Positions 7,218 to 18,381 are shown, counted from the first letter of the stretch. The stretch is 64,000 bases of DNA from Phaeobacter italicus (GCF_001258055.1 NZ_CVRM01000037.1:62001-126000); one strand, 5' to 3'. Numbers and translations: made by a program. The notes: generated by a model not told the origin, from the sequence alone.

Positions 7218-8438
7218 CTAAGCACGGACGATGCCCGGATCCCTGCCAAGATCCACGCCCGGAAAGATCACATCGCGAATATCGGCACGGTTGGTCTGGG
7301 CCATCGCATTCAGGATCCAGCCCATATAGGCCCGCACATCCCCGGTCGGCATGAGATCGCGGCGATCAAACAGCGCCGCCTCGTCAAGGCCGGGCCACTG
7401 GCCCAGAACGCGGCCACCTGCAATGGCCCCTCCAGCCAGTACCATAGCGCCGCCGGTGCCATGGTCCGTCCCCCCAGTTCCGTTCTCGCGCACGGTGCGG
7501 CCGAACTCGGTCATCGCAACAATCGTGGTCTTGCGCCAAATCGCCGTGCCAAGCCCGGCCTGCAGAGTCAGGATCGTATCTGACAGCCGACCAAGACTGC
7601 GGCGCAATGCCCCGGACTGCCGGTTGTGGGTATCCCAGCCATTGATCGAAAATGCCGCGATGCGGCTATCCTGTCGCAGCTGCTGCGCTGCGTAATCTGC
7701 GATCCGCCGATGCGCGGCAGGACGTTTTTCCCCGCCCAACGGCGAAGGCGCACCATCGCGGGCAAGGTCCAGCGCTTCTGACAGCGCGGCGTGAAACAGT
7801 GGATCATCTTCCATCATCAGGCTGGCCAGCCGTTCTGCCTGCGGGCTAAGCGCCAGTTGCGCATCCGGTGACCAATCCGACACCGGCGCCGGGCCCTGCA
7901 GCAGCTTCATCTCGCCCTGACCGATTGCAAATGCGGTGCGCGCCTCCACGCCCGGCGTCACCTGCAGCAACCGGTTCAACCAGCCATCGCGGCGCTGGTG
8001 CAAGCCAGGGGTGCCTGCTTCCAGCAGATCCTGCCCATCAAAATGGCTGCGCTTGTTCCGATAGGGCGTGGAAACCGCATGAACAAAGCCCAGCTCTCCC
8101 GCCTGCCAAAGCGGCATCAGCGGGGCAAGAGCGGGATGAAGGGAGAAATACCCGTCAAGATCCAGCCCCCCGTTTCCCGGCCCGCCCGCAAGACTGGGGC
8201 GCAACCCGGCATAGGCAGGATCCCCATAGGGCTGGATCACGTCCAGCGCATCCATGCCACCGCGCAGAATGATCACCACCAGCCGGTTGTCCCACGGCGC
8301 GGCGGCAAAGCTGACCGGCGTCAGCAATGGGCTGGCGGCCAGCGAACAGCCAATGAGGCCACTGCGGGCAAGAAACGTCCGCCTGCTGTAGGTCCGCGCA
8401 GGCATTGGCGCCTCTTGGTCTGATTTATGTTGGTTCAT
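7218..8438 (-). CDS. DUF1501 family protein, Tat-exported
   Basis: A 406-residue protein with a twin-arginine signal peptide (SRRTFLARSG, residues 18-27, followed by a hydrophobic run ending near SFAAA). The mature part has the DUF1501 signatures VVIILRGGMDALDVIQPYGD, FVHAVSTPYRNKRSHFDGQDLLE and MTEFGRTVRENGTGGTDHGTGG, which place it in the alkaline-phosphatase/sulfatase-like superfamily. It lies 13 bp downstream of a DUF1800 gene, its usual partner. The reaction is unknown; folding before export suggests a cofactor or metal. Confidence 0.88.
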   Translation of the reverse strand: MNQHKSDQEAPMPARTYSRRTFLARSGLIGCSLAASPLLTPVSFAAAPWDNRLVVIILRGGMDALDVIQPYGDPAYAGLRPSLAGGPGNGGLDLDGYFSLHPALAPLMPLWQAGELGFVHAVSTPYRNKRSHFDGQDLLEAGTPGLHQRRDGWLNRLLQVTPGVEARTAFAIGQGEMKLLQGPAPVSDWSPDAQLALSPQAERLASLMMEDDPLFHAALSEALDLARDGAPSPLGGEKRPAAHRRIADYAAQQLRQDSRIAAFSINGWDTHNRQSGALRRSLGRLSDTILTLQAGLGTAIWRKTTIVAMTEFGRTVRENGTGGTDHGTGGAMVLAGGAIAGGRVLGQWPGLDEAALFDRRDLMPTGDVRAYMGWILNAMAQTNRADIRDVIFPGVDLGRDPGIVRA

Positions 8439-8451
8439 CTCCGCCCCCGTC

Positions 8452-9861
8452 TCAGCGCCGCTGAAATGCTGGTGATGTCAGGATGAGACCAAGGGCCTCG
8501 CGTTCGGTTTCCGCAGCAGAGACGACGAACCTCAGCCGTGCATCCTGCCGGGCACCCAAAGCCTGATCTGCCGCCTGCTGCGGATCTGGAAGTGTTCTCA
8601 GCAATCGCGCAGGCACGTCCATTGACCAACGGATCCGCTCCGCCAACGCCTGCGGTGTGATCCAGGCCGCATCCGCCTCTGCCCAGCCGTCTGGCCCGCC
8701 CGCGAACTCCCATCGCTGTCCCATCGCCTGCATCGGCCTGAGGAAAAAGCGATTGATCTGGCCACGGCTGAGGCCACCTAACGCCGCGGGCGGGATTGCA
8801 AGCGCCCGGCAGGCAGAGGCGAGATAGGAAAACGGTGGTTTGACATTCGCAAGCTGAGGCTGCCAGGCCTCTGGATGATCCAGCATCGCGGCATAGACCG
8901 CCAAAAGATCACCACCGGTTTCCTGATAGCGGGCAGCCATATAGGCCACCAGATGACGGTCTGGTGCGTCTGACACGAAGTGCACCGCCAGTTTGCGGGA
9001 TATGTGCTGAGCGGTGGCAGGATGGCGGGCCAGATCACGCAGCGCATTCAGGATGGGTTCGAGTTGCGCACTGTCGCCTCCATAGCTCTGCCCCAGAACG
9101 GTTTCGGCACCCGGCTCTGCCCAGCCGGGGCGAAAGGTAAACCCATCCTTCAGCGAATAGCCCAATCCGGTGAACAGCTCTGCCAGCTCGCGGACGTCCT
9201 GCTGGGTGTAGGGCCCATCAACCCCAAGCGTGTGAAGTTCCAGCACCTCGCGGGCCAGATTTTCATTGAGCCCGATATCCTGACCCCGACGGTCTGACAC
9301 GCGTTTGGCGCGGGGGCTGTTGGGCCCGGTCGAGCGATGCTGATCCAGATAATGCAGCATCAACGGGCCGGTAACAGCCGCGATCAACAGATCCTCGAAC
9401 AGTCCGGAGACATTGGGACGGATGGAGCTTTCGACATAGGGGCTTGCCGCATAGCGCAGCGCAGGCACCTTGCCCTGCGCGGTGAAATGGTCGGCCCAAA
9501 ACAGCGTCAGCCGTTCCCGAAATGGCTGCGCACTTGTGGCGCACCGCAGCAACCGAGAGCGGAACCAGTCCGCTCTCAGGTCGCGCAGACGGGCACGCTG
9601 TTCCGTCAGCGCGACATTCCTGGCTTCAAAGGCCTCTGTACCAACCGCTTCTCGCTGTTCTTGGCGCAGGGAAATGTAGGCGCGCGCCTCTGCCATCGCA
9701 CCATCAAAATCCGGAATAGGCCACGCCTGCGCGGCAAGATCTGGCGCGGCCAGTTGTGACAGGACATCCTCTGGACCGGTTGCAAGCGCGTGATTTGGCG
9801 ACAAGCCACAGCCAAAGCGGATTTCAGCCAATTCTCCGTCAAAGCGCATTGCCGTGCTCAT
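8452..9861 (-). CDS. DUF1800 family protein
   Basis: A 469-residue protein of the DUF1800 family, recognised by RFGCGLSP near the N-terminus, LTLFWADHFT, the NENLAREVLELHTLGVDGPYTQQDV block and HPATAQHISRKLAVHFVSD. The family is nearly always paired with DUF1501, as here, and has no established activity. The start at 9861 is supported by AGGA nine bases upstream; an ATG at 9849 is possible. It is the first gene of a two-gene operon. Confidence 0.85.
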   Translation of the reverse strand: MSTAMRFDGELAEIRFGCGLSPNHALATGPEDVLSQLAAPDLAAQAWPIPDFDGAMAEARAYISLRQEQREAVGTEAFEARNVALTEQRARLRDLRADWFRSRLLRCATSAQPFRERLTLFWADHFTAQGKVPALRYAASPYVESSIRPNVSGLFEDLLIAAVTGPLMLHYLDQHRSTGPNSPRAKRVSDRRGQDIGLNENLAREVLELHTLGVDGPYTQQDVRELAELFTGLGYSLKDGFTFRPGWAEPGAETVLGQSYGGDSAQLEPILNALRDLARHPATAQHISRKLAVHFVSDAPDRHLVAYMAARYQETGGDLLAVYAAMLDHPEAWQPQLANVKPPFSYLASACRALAIPPAALGGLSRGQINRFFLRPMQAMGQRWEFAGGPDGWAEADAAWITPQALAERIRWSMDVPARLLRTLPDPQQAADQALGARQDARLRFVVSAAETEREALGLILTSPAFQRR

Positions 9862-9983
9862 CCTCTGATGTCCTGGCCCGATCCTAGTGCATATCGCACC
9901 ACCTCCACAGGGCCTATCCGGGTTATACGCAGAACTCCGCCATCTCCGTCGCAAGGAGAGTGATGGCCAGGATGTCACCCATG

Positions 9984-10010
9984 AAAAAGGCCCGGACAAA
10001 TGTCCGGGCC
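9984..10010 (-). terminator. Terminator of aspS
   Basis: Arms GGCCCGGACA and TGTCCGGGCC form a 10-bp perfect stem; on the minus strand it is followed by T5, 37 bp after the aspS stop. Confidence 0.85.
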
Positions 10011-10046
10011 CTGTGATCGCCATTGCTGGCTGCAGTTTTCGCCGCC

Positions 10047-11831
10047 TTACTGGTCTTGCGGAATGACGCGCAGGCCAAGTTCCATCAGCTGGTCGTTCAT
10101 CGGCTCGCTTGGTGCCGACATCATCAGGTCTTCGGCGCGCTGGTTCATCGGGAACATGATGACCTCGCGGATGTTGGCCTCATCTGCCAGCAGCATCACC
10201 ATGCGGTCGATACCGGCTGCGCAGCCACCGTGCGGCGGGGCGCCGTACTGGAAGGCGTTGACCATGCCGCCAAAGCGCTTTTCGACTTCTTCCTTGCCAT
10301 AGCCTGCAATTTCAAAGGCCTTGAACATGATCTCAGGCTTGTGGTTCCGGATCGCACCCGACACCAGCTCGTAACCGTTACAAGCCAGATCGTACTGGTA
10401 GCCCTTGACCGCCAGCGGATCCGCCAGCAGCGCGTCCATGCCGCCCTGAGGCATGGAGAACGGGTTGTGCTCGAAGTCGATCTTGCCGGTTTCTTCGTCC
10501 TTCTCGTAGATCGGGAAATCCACGATCCAGGCAAAGGCAAAGCGGTCCTTGTCGATCAGGCCCAGCTCTTCGCCAATGACGTTGCGCGCGCGGCCTGCGA
10601 CGGCCTCGAACGACTTCGGCTTGCCGCCGAGGAAGAAGGCCGCATCGCCGACCCCCAGACCCAGTTGCTGGCGGATTGCCTCGGTGCGCTCGGGGCCGAT
10701 GTTCTTGGCCAGAGGACCGGCAGCTTCCATACCATCCGCACCTTCACGCCAGAAGATATAGCCCATGCCCGGCAGGCCTTCGCCTTGGGCAAATTTGTTC
10801 ATACGGTCGCAGAACTTGCGGGAGCCGCCTGTGGGTGCCGGGATCGCACGGATCTCTGTGCCTTCCTGCTCCAGCAGCTTGGCAAAAATCGCAAAACCGG
10901 AGCCTGCGAAATGTTCCGAGACCACCTGCATCTTGATCGGGTTGCGCAGATCCGGTTTGTCAGAGCCGTACCACAGCGCTGCATCCTTGTAAGAGATCTG
11001 CGGCCACTCGTCTGCGGCGTCGACCTTGCGGCCCTTGCCAAATTCCTCGAACACGCCCGCGATCACCGGCGCAATCGTGTCAAAGACATCCTGCTGGGTG
11101 ACAAAGGACATTTCCATGTCGAGCTGGTAGAAATCGGTCGGCGACCGGTCAGCGCGCGGATCTTCGTCCCGGAAACAGGGCGCGATCTGGAAGTACTTGT
11201 CAAAGCCCGAAACCATCATCAGCTGCTTGAACTGCTGCGGCGCCTGCGGCAGCGCATAGAACTTGCCCGGGTGCAGACGCGACGGCACCAGGAAGTCGCG
11301 CGCGCCTTCGGGAGACGAGGCCGTGATGATCGGGGTCTGGTATTCGTTGAACCCCTGATCCCACATCCGGTTGCGGATCGAACGGATCATGTTCGAACGC
11401 AGCAGCATGTTGTTCTGCATCTTCTCGCGGCGCAGATCGAGGTAGCGATAGCGCAGGCGGGTTTCTTCCGGGTATTCCTGCTCGCCAAAGACCATCAGCG
11501 GCAGCTCTTCGGATTGGCCGAGGAACTCGATGTCGCGGATGAAGACTTCGATTTCGCCGGTCGGGATTTTCGGGTTCACGAGGCTTTCGTCACGGGCCTT
11601 AACGGTGCCGTCGATGCGGATACACCATTCAGAGCGGACCTTTTCGATCTCGGCAAAGACCGGGCTGTCGGGATCCGCCATCACCTGGGTCACACCGTAG
11701 TGGTCGCGCAGGTCGATGAACAAGAGGCCGCCGTGGTCGCGCACGCGGTGGACCCAGCCCGACAGGCGGACGGTTTCACCGACGTGGGATTTGTTCAGTT
11801 CGGCGCAGGTATGGCTGCGATAAGCGTGCAT
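10047..11831 (-). CDS. aspS: Aspartyl-tRNA synthetase
   Basis: A 594-residue class II synthetase that charges tRNA-Asp with aspartate. The anticodon-binding OB fold is at residues 1-110 ([15 protein letters not shown]), motif 2 with [24 protein letters not shown] follows, the bacterial GAD insertion lies in the middle, and motif 3 [13 protein letters not shown] ends the core. Length and order are those of bacterial AspRS. The start is MHAYRSHTC at 11831; the frame reaches five codons further upstream without reason. Many bacteria use such an enzyme also for Asp-tRNA-Asn; this cannot be judged here. Confidence 0.96.
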   Translation of the reverse strand: MHAYRSHTCAELNKSHVGETVRLSGWVHRVRDHGGLLFIDLRDHYGVTQVMADPDSPVFAEIEKVRSEWCIRIDGTVKARDESLVNPKIPTGEIEVFIRDIEFLGQSEELPLMVFGEQEYPEETRLRYRYLDLRREKMQNNMLLRSNMIRSIRNRMWDQGFNEYQTPIITASSPEGARDFLVPSRLHPGKFYALPQAPQQFKQLMMVSGFDKYFQIAPCFRDEDPRADRSPTDFYQLDMEMSFVTQQDVFDTIAPVIAGVFEEFGKGRKVDAADEWPQISYKDAALWYGSDKPDLRNPIKMQVVSEHFAGSGFAIFAKLLEQEGTEIRAIPAPTGGSRKFCDRMNKFAQGEGLPGMGYIFWREGADGMEAAGPLAKNIGPERTEAIRQQLGLGVGDAAFFLGGKPKSFEAVAGRARNVIGEELGLIDKDRFAFAWIVDFPIYEKDEETGKIDFEHNPFSMPQGGMDALLADPLAVKGYQYDLACNGYELVSGAIRNHKPEIMFKAFEIAGYGKEEVEKRFGGMVNAFQYGAPPHGGCAAGIDRMVMLLADEANIREVIMFPMNQRAEDLMMSAPSEPMNDQLMELGLRVIPQDQ

Positions 11832-12016
11832 GAGGTGACCTTTCATTCTACCGGCACATCAGGCCGGGCGGGCCGTCAAATCGGAGGATGCGCCCAAGAT
11901 GGCGCGGAATTCATCCGCGGTGGTACACAAGGTTGCAGCGCGCTTGTCAAGCGAACTGGACGAAATCGCCCCCGTCAGACGTGCAAAAGCGCTGCTGGGC
12001 GTGCGTGGGCCACAGA

Positions 12017-12670
12017 TCAGGCCAGTTGGACCGGGATCAGCCCCCGCAGGGAATTGCCCATATGAAGCGCGGCTGCCTGTTCCAGATCCGCAATTGTCAG
12101 CACCGCTTCCTGTGCCTGCCCGCTGTCCAACAGATGCTGGCGCAGCACGCCGGGAAGCAGCCCGCACCCAAGAGACGGGGTCAGCATCCTGCCCTCGCGC
12201 GTGGTCACGAACATATTGGTGATTGTGCCCTCGCACAGCTCTGAGCGGGTGTTGAGAAACAGCAGCTCGTCGACACCCTCGCGCAACTCGGCGCGGGCCC
12301 GATCATAGACCGCGCGGCGGGTGGTTTTGTGCCGCAGCCAGACGTCATCCGGATCAAGCCGCACCTCTGCCAGGGCGATGCGCCAGAGAGACGGCGCGCC
12401 GGTCAGTGGCGCGGTCGTCAAATCAAAACTGCCGGTGGCATCCATCGTCAGGCGGCACCTCAGCGGTGTTGCGCCCTGCACCTCGTCCAGCATCTGCTCT
12501 GCGCGTTGGCGGTTGAAGCGCAGGCCCAATGCGCCGGCGCTGCGAGCCATGCGGGTCAGATGCCCTTCCCTGTTGCGAAAGCCCTCGGCGGGACGCCAGC
12601 CCAGTGTCTCGATCAGGCGGAAAGCGGGATCGTTCTGGATGGTGTCACCTGGGCAAAGCGGGCTTTCCAT
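12017..12670 (-). CDS. Aminotransferase class IV (aminodeoxychorismate lyase-like)
   Basis: A 217-residue fold-type IV PLP enzyme. The PLP lysine is probably in RHKTTRRAVYD and the conserved ELCEGTITNMFV segment follows. Because the gene directly follows pabB and overlaps it by 58 bp, the likely job is 4-amino-4-deoxychorismate lyase (PabC), giving p-aminobenzoate and pyruvate for folate. The protein is shorter than typical PabC (near 270 residues), as I recall for the alphaproteobacterial version. A branched-chain-type activity is less likely given the context. Confidence 0.8.
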   Translation of the reverse strand: MESPLCPGDTIQNDPAFRLIETLGWRPAEGFRNREGHLTRMARSAGALGLRFNRQRAEQMLDEVQGATPLRCRLTMDATGSFDLTTAPLTGAPSLWRIALAEVRLDPDDVWLRHKTTRRAVYDRARAELREGVDELLFLNTRSELCEGTITNMFVTTREGRMLTPSLGCGLLPGVLRQHLLDSGQAQEAVLTIADLEQAAALHMGNSLRGLIPVQLA

Positions 12671-13767
12671 AGGGCTTCCTCATATTCGGACTCTGCGGTG
12701 CTGTCCCAGACGACACCACCACCAACGTTGAGCGTGGCCCTGTCGTCTTGCAGCATCACGGTTCGGATTGCGACATTGAATTCCGACGCGCCATCTGGTC
12801 CGGCCCAGCCGATGGTGCCGCAATAGATGTCGCGTGCCCAGGGCTCCAGCTCTGCAAGGATCTGCATCGACCGGATTTTTGGGGCCCCCGTGATTGAGCC
12901 ACAGGGAAACAGCGCAGCAAAGATATCCGCCAGCCCGGCATCTGGCCGCAACTTTGCCCGCACCAGAGAAACCATCTGATGCACGGTTGCATAGCTCTCG
13001 ACACAGAAGAGCTCTGGCACATGCACCGACCCTGTCTGGGCGACCCGGGAAATGTCATTGCGCAAGAGATCCACGATCATGAGGTTCTCTGCCCTGTTCT
13101 TTTCATCCTGACGCAGAAAGTCACGACGACGGGCATCTTCCCGCGGGTCCGGGCTGCGGGGCTGGGTTCCCTTCATGGGCCGCGTTTCAATGGTCCCATC
13201 CGCGTCGGTGCGAAAGAACAGCTCTGGCGAGCGCGACAGAAGATCGGGCAGCCCGTCCTGCTGGACCAGCACGCCGTAGCCCACCGTCTGCCTGTGTTGC
13301 AGCGCGCCATAAAGCTCCTCAGCGCTGCCATAGGCCTGTGCATCAATCGGAAAGGTCAGGTTGGCCTGATAGATGTCCCCCTTGCCGATATTGCGGTTCA
13401 CCTCGGTGAAGGCTTCTGCGTAGCGTTCAAAAGTCCAGCGCGGTGTGATGCCTTCCAAACCTGCTTCGTTTTCCGCCTGCGGATGCGTGCAGCCCGCCGA
13501 GCCAGAAACGGACGGCGCTTCATAAACTCCAAAGCAGATCAGAGGCAAACGTCGCTCTTGCGGCATCAACGCCGCCAGCTTTGGTTCCAGCGCATAGCCC
13601 AGTTCATAAGACGCATAGCCCGCAAGCCAGTACCCTGCCCCACGCGCAGCATCCAGCGCGGCGAGGGCTGCAGGCACCTCACTTGCGTCGTCGGCGCGGA
13701 TAACGCGCGACGGCTGGTCAAAACATGTCCCGGCCCCCAAAGGCCCCTTGTCAAAGCGAATCCGCAC
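12613..13767 (-). CDS. pabB: Aminodeoxychorismate synthase component I
   Basis: A 384-residue chorismate-binding enzyme that makes 4-amino-4-deoxychorismate with glutamine amidotransferase PabA. The C-terminal catalytic domain shows KGTQPRSPDPREDARRRDF, KNRAENLMIVDLLRNDISRV, the FPCGSITGAPKIRSM active-site loop and IYCGTIGW. It is shorter than E. coli PabB (453) because the N-terminal domain is reduced, as in other alphaproteobacterial forms. It lies upstream of and overlaps the PabC-like lyase. A likely promoter is at 13797-13824. Confidence 0.92.
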   Translation of the reverse strand: MRIRFDKGPLGAGTCFDQPSRVIRADDASEVPAALAALDAARGAGYWLAGYASYELGYALEPKLAALMPQERRLPLICFGVYEAPSVSGSAGCTHPQAENEAGLEGITPRWTFERYAEAFTEVNRNIGKGDIYQANLTFPIDAQAYGSAEELYGALQHRQTVGYGVLVQQDGLPDLLSRSPELFFRTDADGTIETRPMKGTQPRSPDPREDARRRDFLRQDEKNRAENLMIVDLLRNDISRVAQTGSVHVPELFCVESYATVHQMVSLVRAKLRPDAGLADIFAALFPCGSITGAPKIRSMQILAELEPWARDIYCGTIGWAGPDGASEFNVAIRTVMLQDDRATLNVGGGVVWDSTAESEYEEALWKARFAQVTPSRTIPLSA

Positions 13768-13796
13768 CGGTGGTTGCTCCGTTTTCGTCCTGCGCC

Positions 13797-13824
13797 GATA
13801 TATAGCCGTACGCTATGCGAACAA
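13797..13824 (-). promoter_or_regulatory. Candidate sigma-70 promoter for pabB
   Basis: On the minus strand TTGTTC-N16-TATATC lies 30 bp upstream of the pabB start. The spacer contains ATAGC/GCTAT inverted arms. Confidence 0.4.
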
Positions 13825-13866
13825 AAGGGAGGGATGCGGCATTTCCAATTCCGTTTCCGATCCCTC

Positions 13867-13894
13867 TTGAACCTTTCGTCGCGGTCCCTATAAC
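13867..13894 (+). promoter_or_regulatory. Candidate sigma-70 promoter for carB
   Basis: TTGAAC-N16-TATAAC ends 61 bp upstream of the carB ATG, in the divergent pabB-carB gap. Confidence 0.5.
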
Positions 13895-13955
13895 GCAGGA
13901 CAATTTGGGCGCATGGTGGTGCCCATGACTCGCGCATATCAGAGGGATTCAGGCC

Positions 13956-16900
13956 ATGCCGAAAAGAACCGACATCCAATCGATCATGATCATTGGTGCG
14001 GGGCCGATTATCATTGGCCAAGCCTGCGAATTTGACTACTCGGGCGCCCAAGCCTGTAAAGCGCTACGCGAGGAAGGCTACCGGGTCATTCTGGTGAACT
14101 CCAACCCCGCCACCATCATGACCGACCCCGGTCTGGCCGATGCAACCTACATCGAACCGATCACCCCCGAAGTGGTTGCAAAGATCATCGAAAAAGAACG
14201 CCCCGATGCGCTTTTGCCGACCATGGGCGGACAGACCGGCCTGAACACGGCACTGGCTCTGGAAGAGATGGGCGTCCTCGAAAAATTTGACGTCGAAATG
14301 ATCGGTGCCAAGCGCGAAGCCATTGAAATGGCTGAAGACCGCAAGCTGTTCCGCGAAGCGATGGACCGCCTTGGCCTGGAAAACCCGCGCGCCACAATCA
14401 TCACCGCGCCGAACAAGGCAGATGGGTCTGCGGACCTTGATGCCGGTGTTCAGATGGCGCTGGACGAGCTGGAAGACATCGGTCTGCCTGCGATCATCCG
14501 GCCCGCGTTTACACTGGGCGGAACAGGCGGTGGTGTTGCCTACAACCGCGAAGACTACATCCACTACTGCCGCTCCGGCATGGACGCGTCTCCGGTCAAT
14601 CAGATCCTCGTGGATGAGAGCCTTCTGGGCTGGAAAGAATATGAAATGGAAGTGGTGCGCGACACCGCTGACAACGCCATTATTGTCTGCTCCATCGAAA
14701 ACGTGGACCCGATGGGCGTGCACACAGGCGATTCGATCACCGTCGCGCCTGCACTGACCCTGACCGACAAAGAATACCAGATGATGCGCTCTGCCTCGAT
14801 CGCGGTTCTGCGGGAAATCGGCGTGGAAACTGGCGGCTCCAACGTGCAGTGGGCGGTGAACCCGGCTGATGGCCGTATGGTTGTCATCGAAATGAACCCC
14901 CGCGTGTCGCGCTCTTCCGCGCTCGCGTCCAAGGCAACCGGCTTCCCGATTGCCAAGATTGCCGCAAAACTGGCCGTTGGTTTCACCCTGGACGAGCTGG
15001 ACAATGACATCACCGGTGTCACCCCGGCCTCCTTCGAGCCGACAATCGACTATGTCGTGACCAAGATCCCGCGCTTTGCATTCGAGAAATTTGCAGGATC
15101 CGAGCCCTATCTGACCACCGCGATGAAATCTGTGGGTGAGGCGATGGCCATTGGCCGGACCATCCACGAAAGCCTGCAGAAGGCCCTGGCCTCTATGGAA
15201 ACCGGGCTGACCGGCTTTGACGAGGTTGCAATCCCCGGCGCCGACGAAACCGCCGACGGCAAGGCAGCGGTCATCAAAGCAATCAGCAAGCAGACCCCCG
15301 ACCGGATGCGCACCATTGCGCAGGCCATGCGCCACGGTCTGAGCGACGATGAAATCCAGGCCGTGACCAAGTTTGACCCCTGGTTCCTGGCCCGCATCCG
15401 CGAAATCATCGATGCCGAAGAAAAAATCCGCGCTGACGGCCTGCCGCAGGACAGCGAAGGCCTGCGCGCGCTGAAGATGCTGGGGTTCACCGACGCCCGC
15501 CTTGCGAAGCTCACCGACCAAAGCGAAAGCGACGTGCGCAAGGCACGCCGCGGTCTTGGGGTCAATGCCGTCTTCAAACGGATCGACACCTGCGCGGCAG
15601 AGTTCGAGGCCCAGACCCCTTACATGTACTCCACCTATGAGGCACCGGCCTTTGGTGACGTGGAATGTGAAGCGCGCCCCTCTGACAAGAAGAAAGTTGT
15701 CATTCTGGGCGGTGGCCCCAACCGGATCGGTCAGGGGATCGAGTTTGACTATTGCTGCTGTCATGCCTGCTTTGCACTGACTGATGCGGGCTACGAGACC
15801 ATCATGATCAACTGCAACCCGGAAACGGTGTCGACTGACTATGACACCTCTGACCGGCTGTATTTCGAGCCGCTCACGTTTGAGCACGTGATGGAAATCC
15901 TGACCACGGAACAGGAAAACGGCACGCTGCACGGCGTCATCGTTCAGTTCGGCGGCCAGACCCCGCTGAAACTCGCGAACGCGCTGGAAGCGGAAGGCAT
16001 CCCGATCCTCGGCACCTCTCCCGACGCCATCGACCTGGCCGAAGACCGCGAGCGGTTCCAGGCACTGGTCAACCAGTTGGGCCTGAAGCAGCCGAAAAAC
16101 GGCATCGCCTCCACCGACGCGCAGGCGCTGGAAATTGCAGGCGAGATCGGTTTCCCGCTGGTGATCCGCCCGTCCTACGTGCTGGGTGGCCGCGCGATGG
16201 AAATCGTCCGCGATATGGACCAGCTGAAGCGCTACATCGCAGAGGCCGTGGTGGTTTCCGGCGACAGCCCGGTACTGCTCGACAGCTACCTGGCCGGCGC
16301 GGTGGAACTGGACGTGGATGCCATCTGTGACGGGACCGAGGTTCACGTTGCGGGCATCATGCAGCACATCGAAGAAGCCGGTGTTCACTCTGGTGACAGC
16401 GCCTGCTCCCTGCCGCCCTACTCTCTCTCCAAGGAGATCATTGCAGAGATCAAGATCCAGACCGAGGCGCTGGCCAAGGCGCTGAACGTGGTGGGTCTGA
16501 TGAACATTCAGTTCGCGATCAAGGCCAATGACGAAGGCAAGGACGAGATCTTCCTGATCGAGGTAAACCCACGCGCCTCGCGGACCGTCCCGTTTGTGGC
16601 GAAATCAACCGACAGCGCCATTGCCTCCATCGCCGCGCGCGTGATGGCTGGCGAGCCGCTCTCTGCCTTCCCCAAACGTGCGCCCTACGAACCGGATGCG
16701 GGCTATGACGTGAACACACCGATGGCGGATCCGATGACCCTTGCAGACCCGGATATGCCGTGGTTCTCCGTCAAGGAGGCTGTGTTGCCTTTCGCCCGCT
16801 TCCCCGGTGTCGACATTCTGCTTGGCCCGGAAATGCGCTCTACTGGCGAAGTCATGGGTTGGGACCGTTCCTTTGCCCGTGCCTTCCTCAAGGCGCAGAT

Positions 16901-17315
16901 GGGGGCTGGCATGGTGCTGCCTTCCAAGGGACGTGCCTTTATCTCCATCAAGGACGCCGACAAGGGCGCCCTGATGTTGGAGGCTGCGCAGATCCTGATT
17001 GGTCAGGGCTTCACCCTTGTTGCGACGCGGGGCACACAAAGCTGGCTCGACGGTCACGGTGTGGCCTGTGAAATCGTGAACAAGGTCTATGAGGGCCGTC
17101 CGCATGTTGTGGATATGCTCAAGGACGGCAATGTGCAGTTGCTGATCAACACCACTGAGGGCGCTCAGGCGGTTGAGGACAGCAAAGACATGCGCTCTGT
17201 CGCGCTCTACGACAAGATCCCCTATTTCACCACGGCCGCAGGTGCCAACGCCGCCGCCCGCGCGATCAAGGCACAGGCTGAGGGCGATGTCGAAGTGAAG
17301 AGCTTGCAAGGCTGA
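13956..17315 (+). CDS. carB: Carbamoyl-phosphate synthase large subunit
   Basis: A 1119-residue enzyme making carbamoyl phosphate from bicarbonate, ATP and ammonia delivered by CarA; it feeds pyrimidine and arginine synthesis. Two homologous halves each carry an ATP-grasp domain: the first begins with [21 protein letters not shown] and the second with [19 protein letters not shown]. The MGS-like allosteric domain at the C-terminus (about 970-1119) includes [11 protein letters not shown]. The length is a little above E. coli CarB (1073). carA is not in this window, so the two subunits are encoded apart, as is usual in this group. Confidence 0.97.
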   Translation: MPKRTDIQSIMIIGAGPIIIGQACEFDYSGAQACKALREEGYRVILVNSNPATIMTDPGLADATYIEPITPEVVAKIIEKERPDALLPTMGGQTGLNTALALEEMGVLEKFDVEMIGAKREAIEMAEDRKLFREAMDRLGLENPRATIITAPNKADGSADLDAGVQMALDELEDIGLPAIIRPAFTLGGTGGGVAYNREDYIHYCRSGMDASPVNQILVDESLLGWKEYEMEVVRDTADNAIIVCSIENVDPMGVHTGDSITVAPALTLTDKEYQMMRSASIAVLREIGVETGGSNVQWAVNPADGRMVVIEMNPRVSRSSALASKATGFPIAKIAAKLAVGFTLDELDNDITGVTPASFEPTIDYVVTKIPRFAFEKFAGSEPYLTTAMKSVGEAMAIGRTIHESLQKALASMETGLTGFDEVAIPGADETADGKAAVIKAISKQTPDRMRTIAQAMRHGLSDDEIQAVTKFDPWFLARIREIIDAEEKIRADGLPQDSEGLRALKMLGFTDARLAKLTDQSESDVRKARRGLGVNAVFKRIDTCAAEFEAQTPYMYSTYEAPAFGDVECEARPSDKKKVVILGGGPNRIGQGIEFDYCCCHACFALTDAGYETIMINCNPETVSTDYDTSDRLYFEPLTFEHVMEILTTEQENGTLHGVIVQFGGQTPLKLANALEAEGIPILGTSPDAIDLAEDRERFQALVNQLGLKQPKNGIASTDAQALEIAGEIGFPLVIRPSYVLGGRAMEIVRDMDQLKRYIAEAVVVSGDSPVLLDSYLAGAVELDVDAICDGTEVHVAGIMQHIEEAGVHSGDSACSLPPYSLSKEIIAEIKIQTEALAKALNVVGLMNIQFAIKANDEGKDEIFLIEVNPRASRTVPFVAKSTDSAIASIAARVMAGEPLSAFPKRAPYEPDAGYDVNTPMADPMTLADPDMPWFSVKEAVLPFARFPGVDILLGPEMRSTGEVMGWDRSFARAFLKAQMGAGMVLPSKGRAFISIKDADKGALMLEAAQILIGQGFTLVATRGTQSWLDGHGVACEIVNKVYEGRPHVVDMLKDGNVQLLINTTEGAQAVEDSKDMRSVALYDKIPYFTTAAGANAAARAIKAQAEGDVEVKSLQG

Positions 17316-17336
17316 TCCACCAAGCTTTGAAAAATC

Positions 17337-17371
17337 AAAAGGCCCCGGCACGAACTGTCCGGGGCCTTTTG
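17337..17371. terminator. Bidirectional terminator (carB / lysR)
   Basis: Arms AAAAGGCCCCGG and CCGGGGCCTTTT around a 10-base loop, between convergent genes. Confidence 0.88.
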
Positions 17372-17389
17372 CTATTTGGGGGACGCCTT

Positions 17390-18283
17390 TTAGGCCCTGC
17401 GCAATTGATCCACAACTGCGCCAAGGTCCGGCCCACGGCGCCCATGCGGGGGCTGCGTCAGCATCAGGGCGCGACCGGTGTCCGCGACTGGCGTCGCAAA
17501 CGGACGGACCAGACGGCCCTCCTCCAGCGCATCAGCCACCAGCGCCTCGTGGCCCATCAGAACCCCTGCCCCTGCGACGGCTTCCTGCAGCGCCAGACTG
17601 TAGAGGGAGTATTGCGGCCCTTTCTCAGGGTCTTGGATTGAAACGGCTGCTTCCCTGCTCCAGATCACCCAATCCTGCGCCCATGTCTGATCCTGCAAGA
17701 GCACCTGGCCATTGATATCTGCAACCTGTGTCAGACGGGCTGCGATGCAGGGGGCGCACACCGGAAAGATCCGATCCTGCGCAAGGGGCAGCGCATGCGA
17801 GGGGGCGTCATCCGCAGGGTAGTAAAACAACGCCAAATCAAACAGCTCACGGTTGAGGTTCGGCGGGGTTTCCATCGCTGTTACGGAAATCTTGAGCGCA
17901 GGAAACGCGGCGCGCAGCCGTTCTAGCCGCGCAGGGAGCCAAAGCTGCGCGACACAGGGCAGTGCCGCAATATGAAGCTCTTGCACCGGACGGATCGATC
18001 GCAATGCCTGCGTCGCAGCGCCCAGCGCATCAAAAGCTGCGACAAACGTCGGCAGCAACGCCTGTCCCGCCTCTGTAAGGGTCACCCCCTGCGCATGACG
18101 CCGGAACAGCGCGCTTCCGGCCCAGTCTTCCAGAGATTTCACCTGTTGTGAAACAGCCCCTGGTGTCACCCCCAATTCCTCGGCAGCGGCCACAAAGCTC
18201 TCCCGCCTTGCCGCAGTCTCAAAGGCACGCATCGCATTCAGTGGCGGCCCCTTGGGGCGCAGAGGAGCAACGGGCATGGGCAT
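17390..18283 (-). CDS. LysR family transcriptional regulator (GcvA-like)
   Basis: A 297-residue LysR protein: winged HTH at residues 12-70 (NAMRAFETAARRESFVAAAEELGVTPGAVSQQVKSLE), then a periplasmic-binding-type effector domain with the GcvA-like pattern (LHIAALPCVAQLWLPARL). It is divergent from a PLP enzyme of the SHMT family and most likely controls it. The start is uncertain: ATG 18283 or ATG 18277, the latter having GAG six bases upstream. The gap between the two genes holds a perfect 15-bp palindrome (18319-18333). Confidence 0.85.
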   Translation of the reverse strand: MPMPVAPLRPKGPPLNAMRAFETAARRESFVAAAEELGVTPGAVSQQVKSLEDWAGSALFRRHAQGVTLTEAGQALLPTFVAAFDALGAATQALRSIRPVQELHIAALPCVAQLWLPARLERLRAAFPALKISVTAMETPPNLNRELFDLALFYYPADDAPSHALPLAQDRIFPVCAPCIAARLTQVADINGQVLLQDQTWAQDWVIWSREAAVSIQDPEKGPQYSLYSLALQEAVAGAGVLMGHEALVADALEEGRLVRPFATPVADTGRALMLTQPPHGRRGPDLGAVVDQLRRA

Positions 18284-18318
18284 CTCGCATAGGCTTAGTT
18301 TTTCTACCCCAAGAAATA

Positions 18319-18333
18319 GCAAATCTGATTTGC
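18319..18333. promoter_or_regulatory. Palindrome, candidate LysR operator
   Basis: GCAAATC-T-GATTTGC, a perfect inverted repeat in the 98-bp gap between the LysR gene and the SHMT-like gene. It contains the T-N-A dyad type expected for LysR regulators, 49 bp upstream of the enzyme's start. Confidence 0.5.
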
Positions 18334-18381
18334 CACGTCACCGCAAAGAGACGCAGACTGCCCGCAACCAAGGAGGATGAG

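Noticed and set aside
10023..12065. 680-codon plus-strand frame opposite aspS
   Set aside because: Complement of aspS codons, rich in Leu/Val/Asp without motifs; aspS is unambiguous.
14064..16388. Open frame of 774 codons on the minus strand inside carB
   Set aside because: It mirrors carB codon structure in GC-rich DNA, has a His/Gly-rich low-complexity composition and no family motif; carB on the plus strand is certain.
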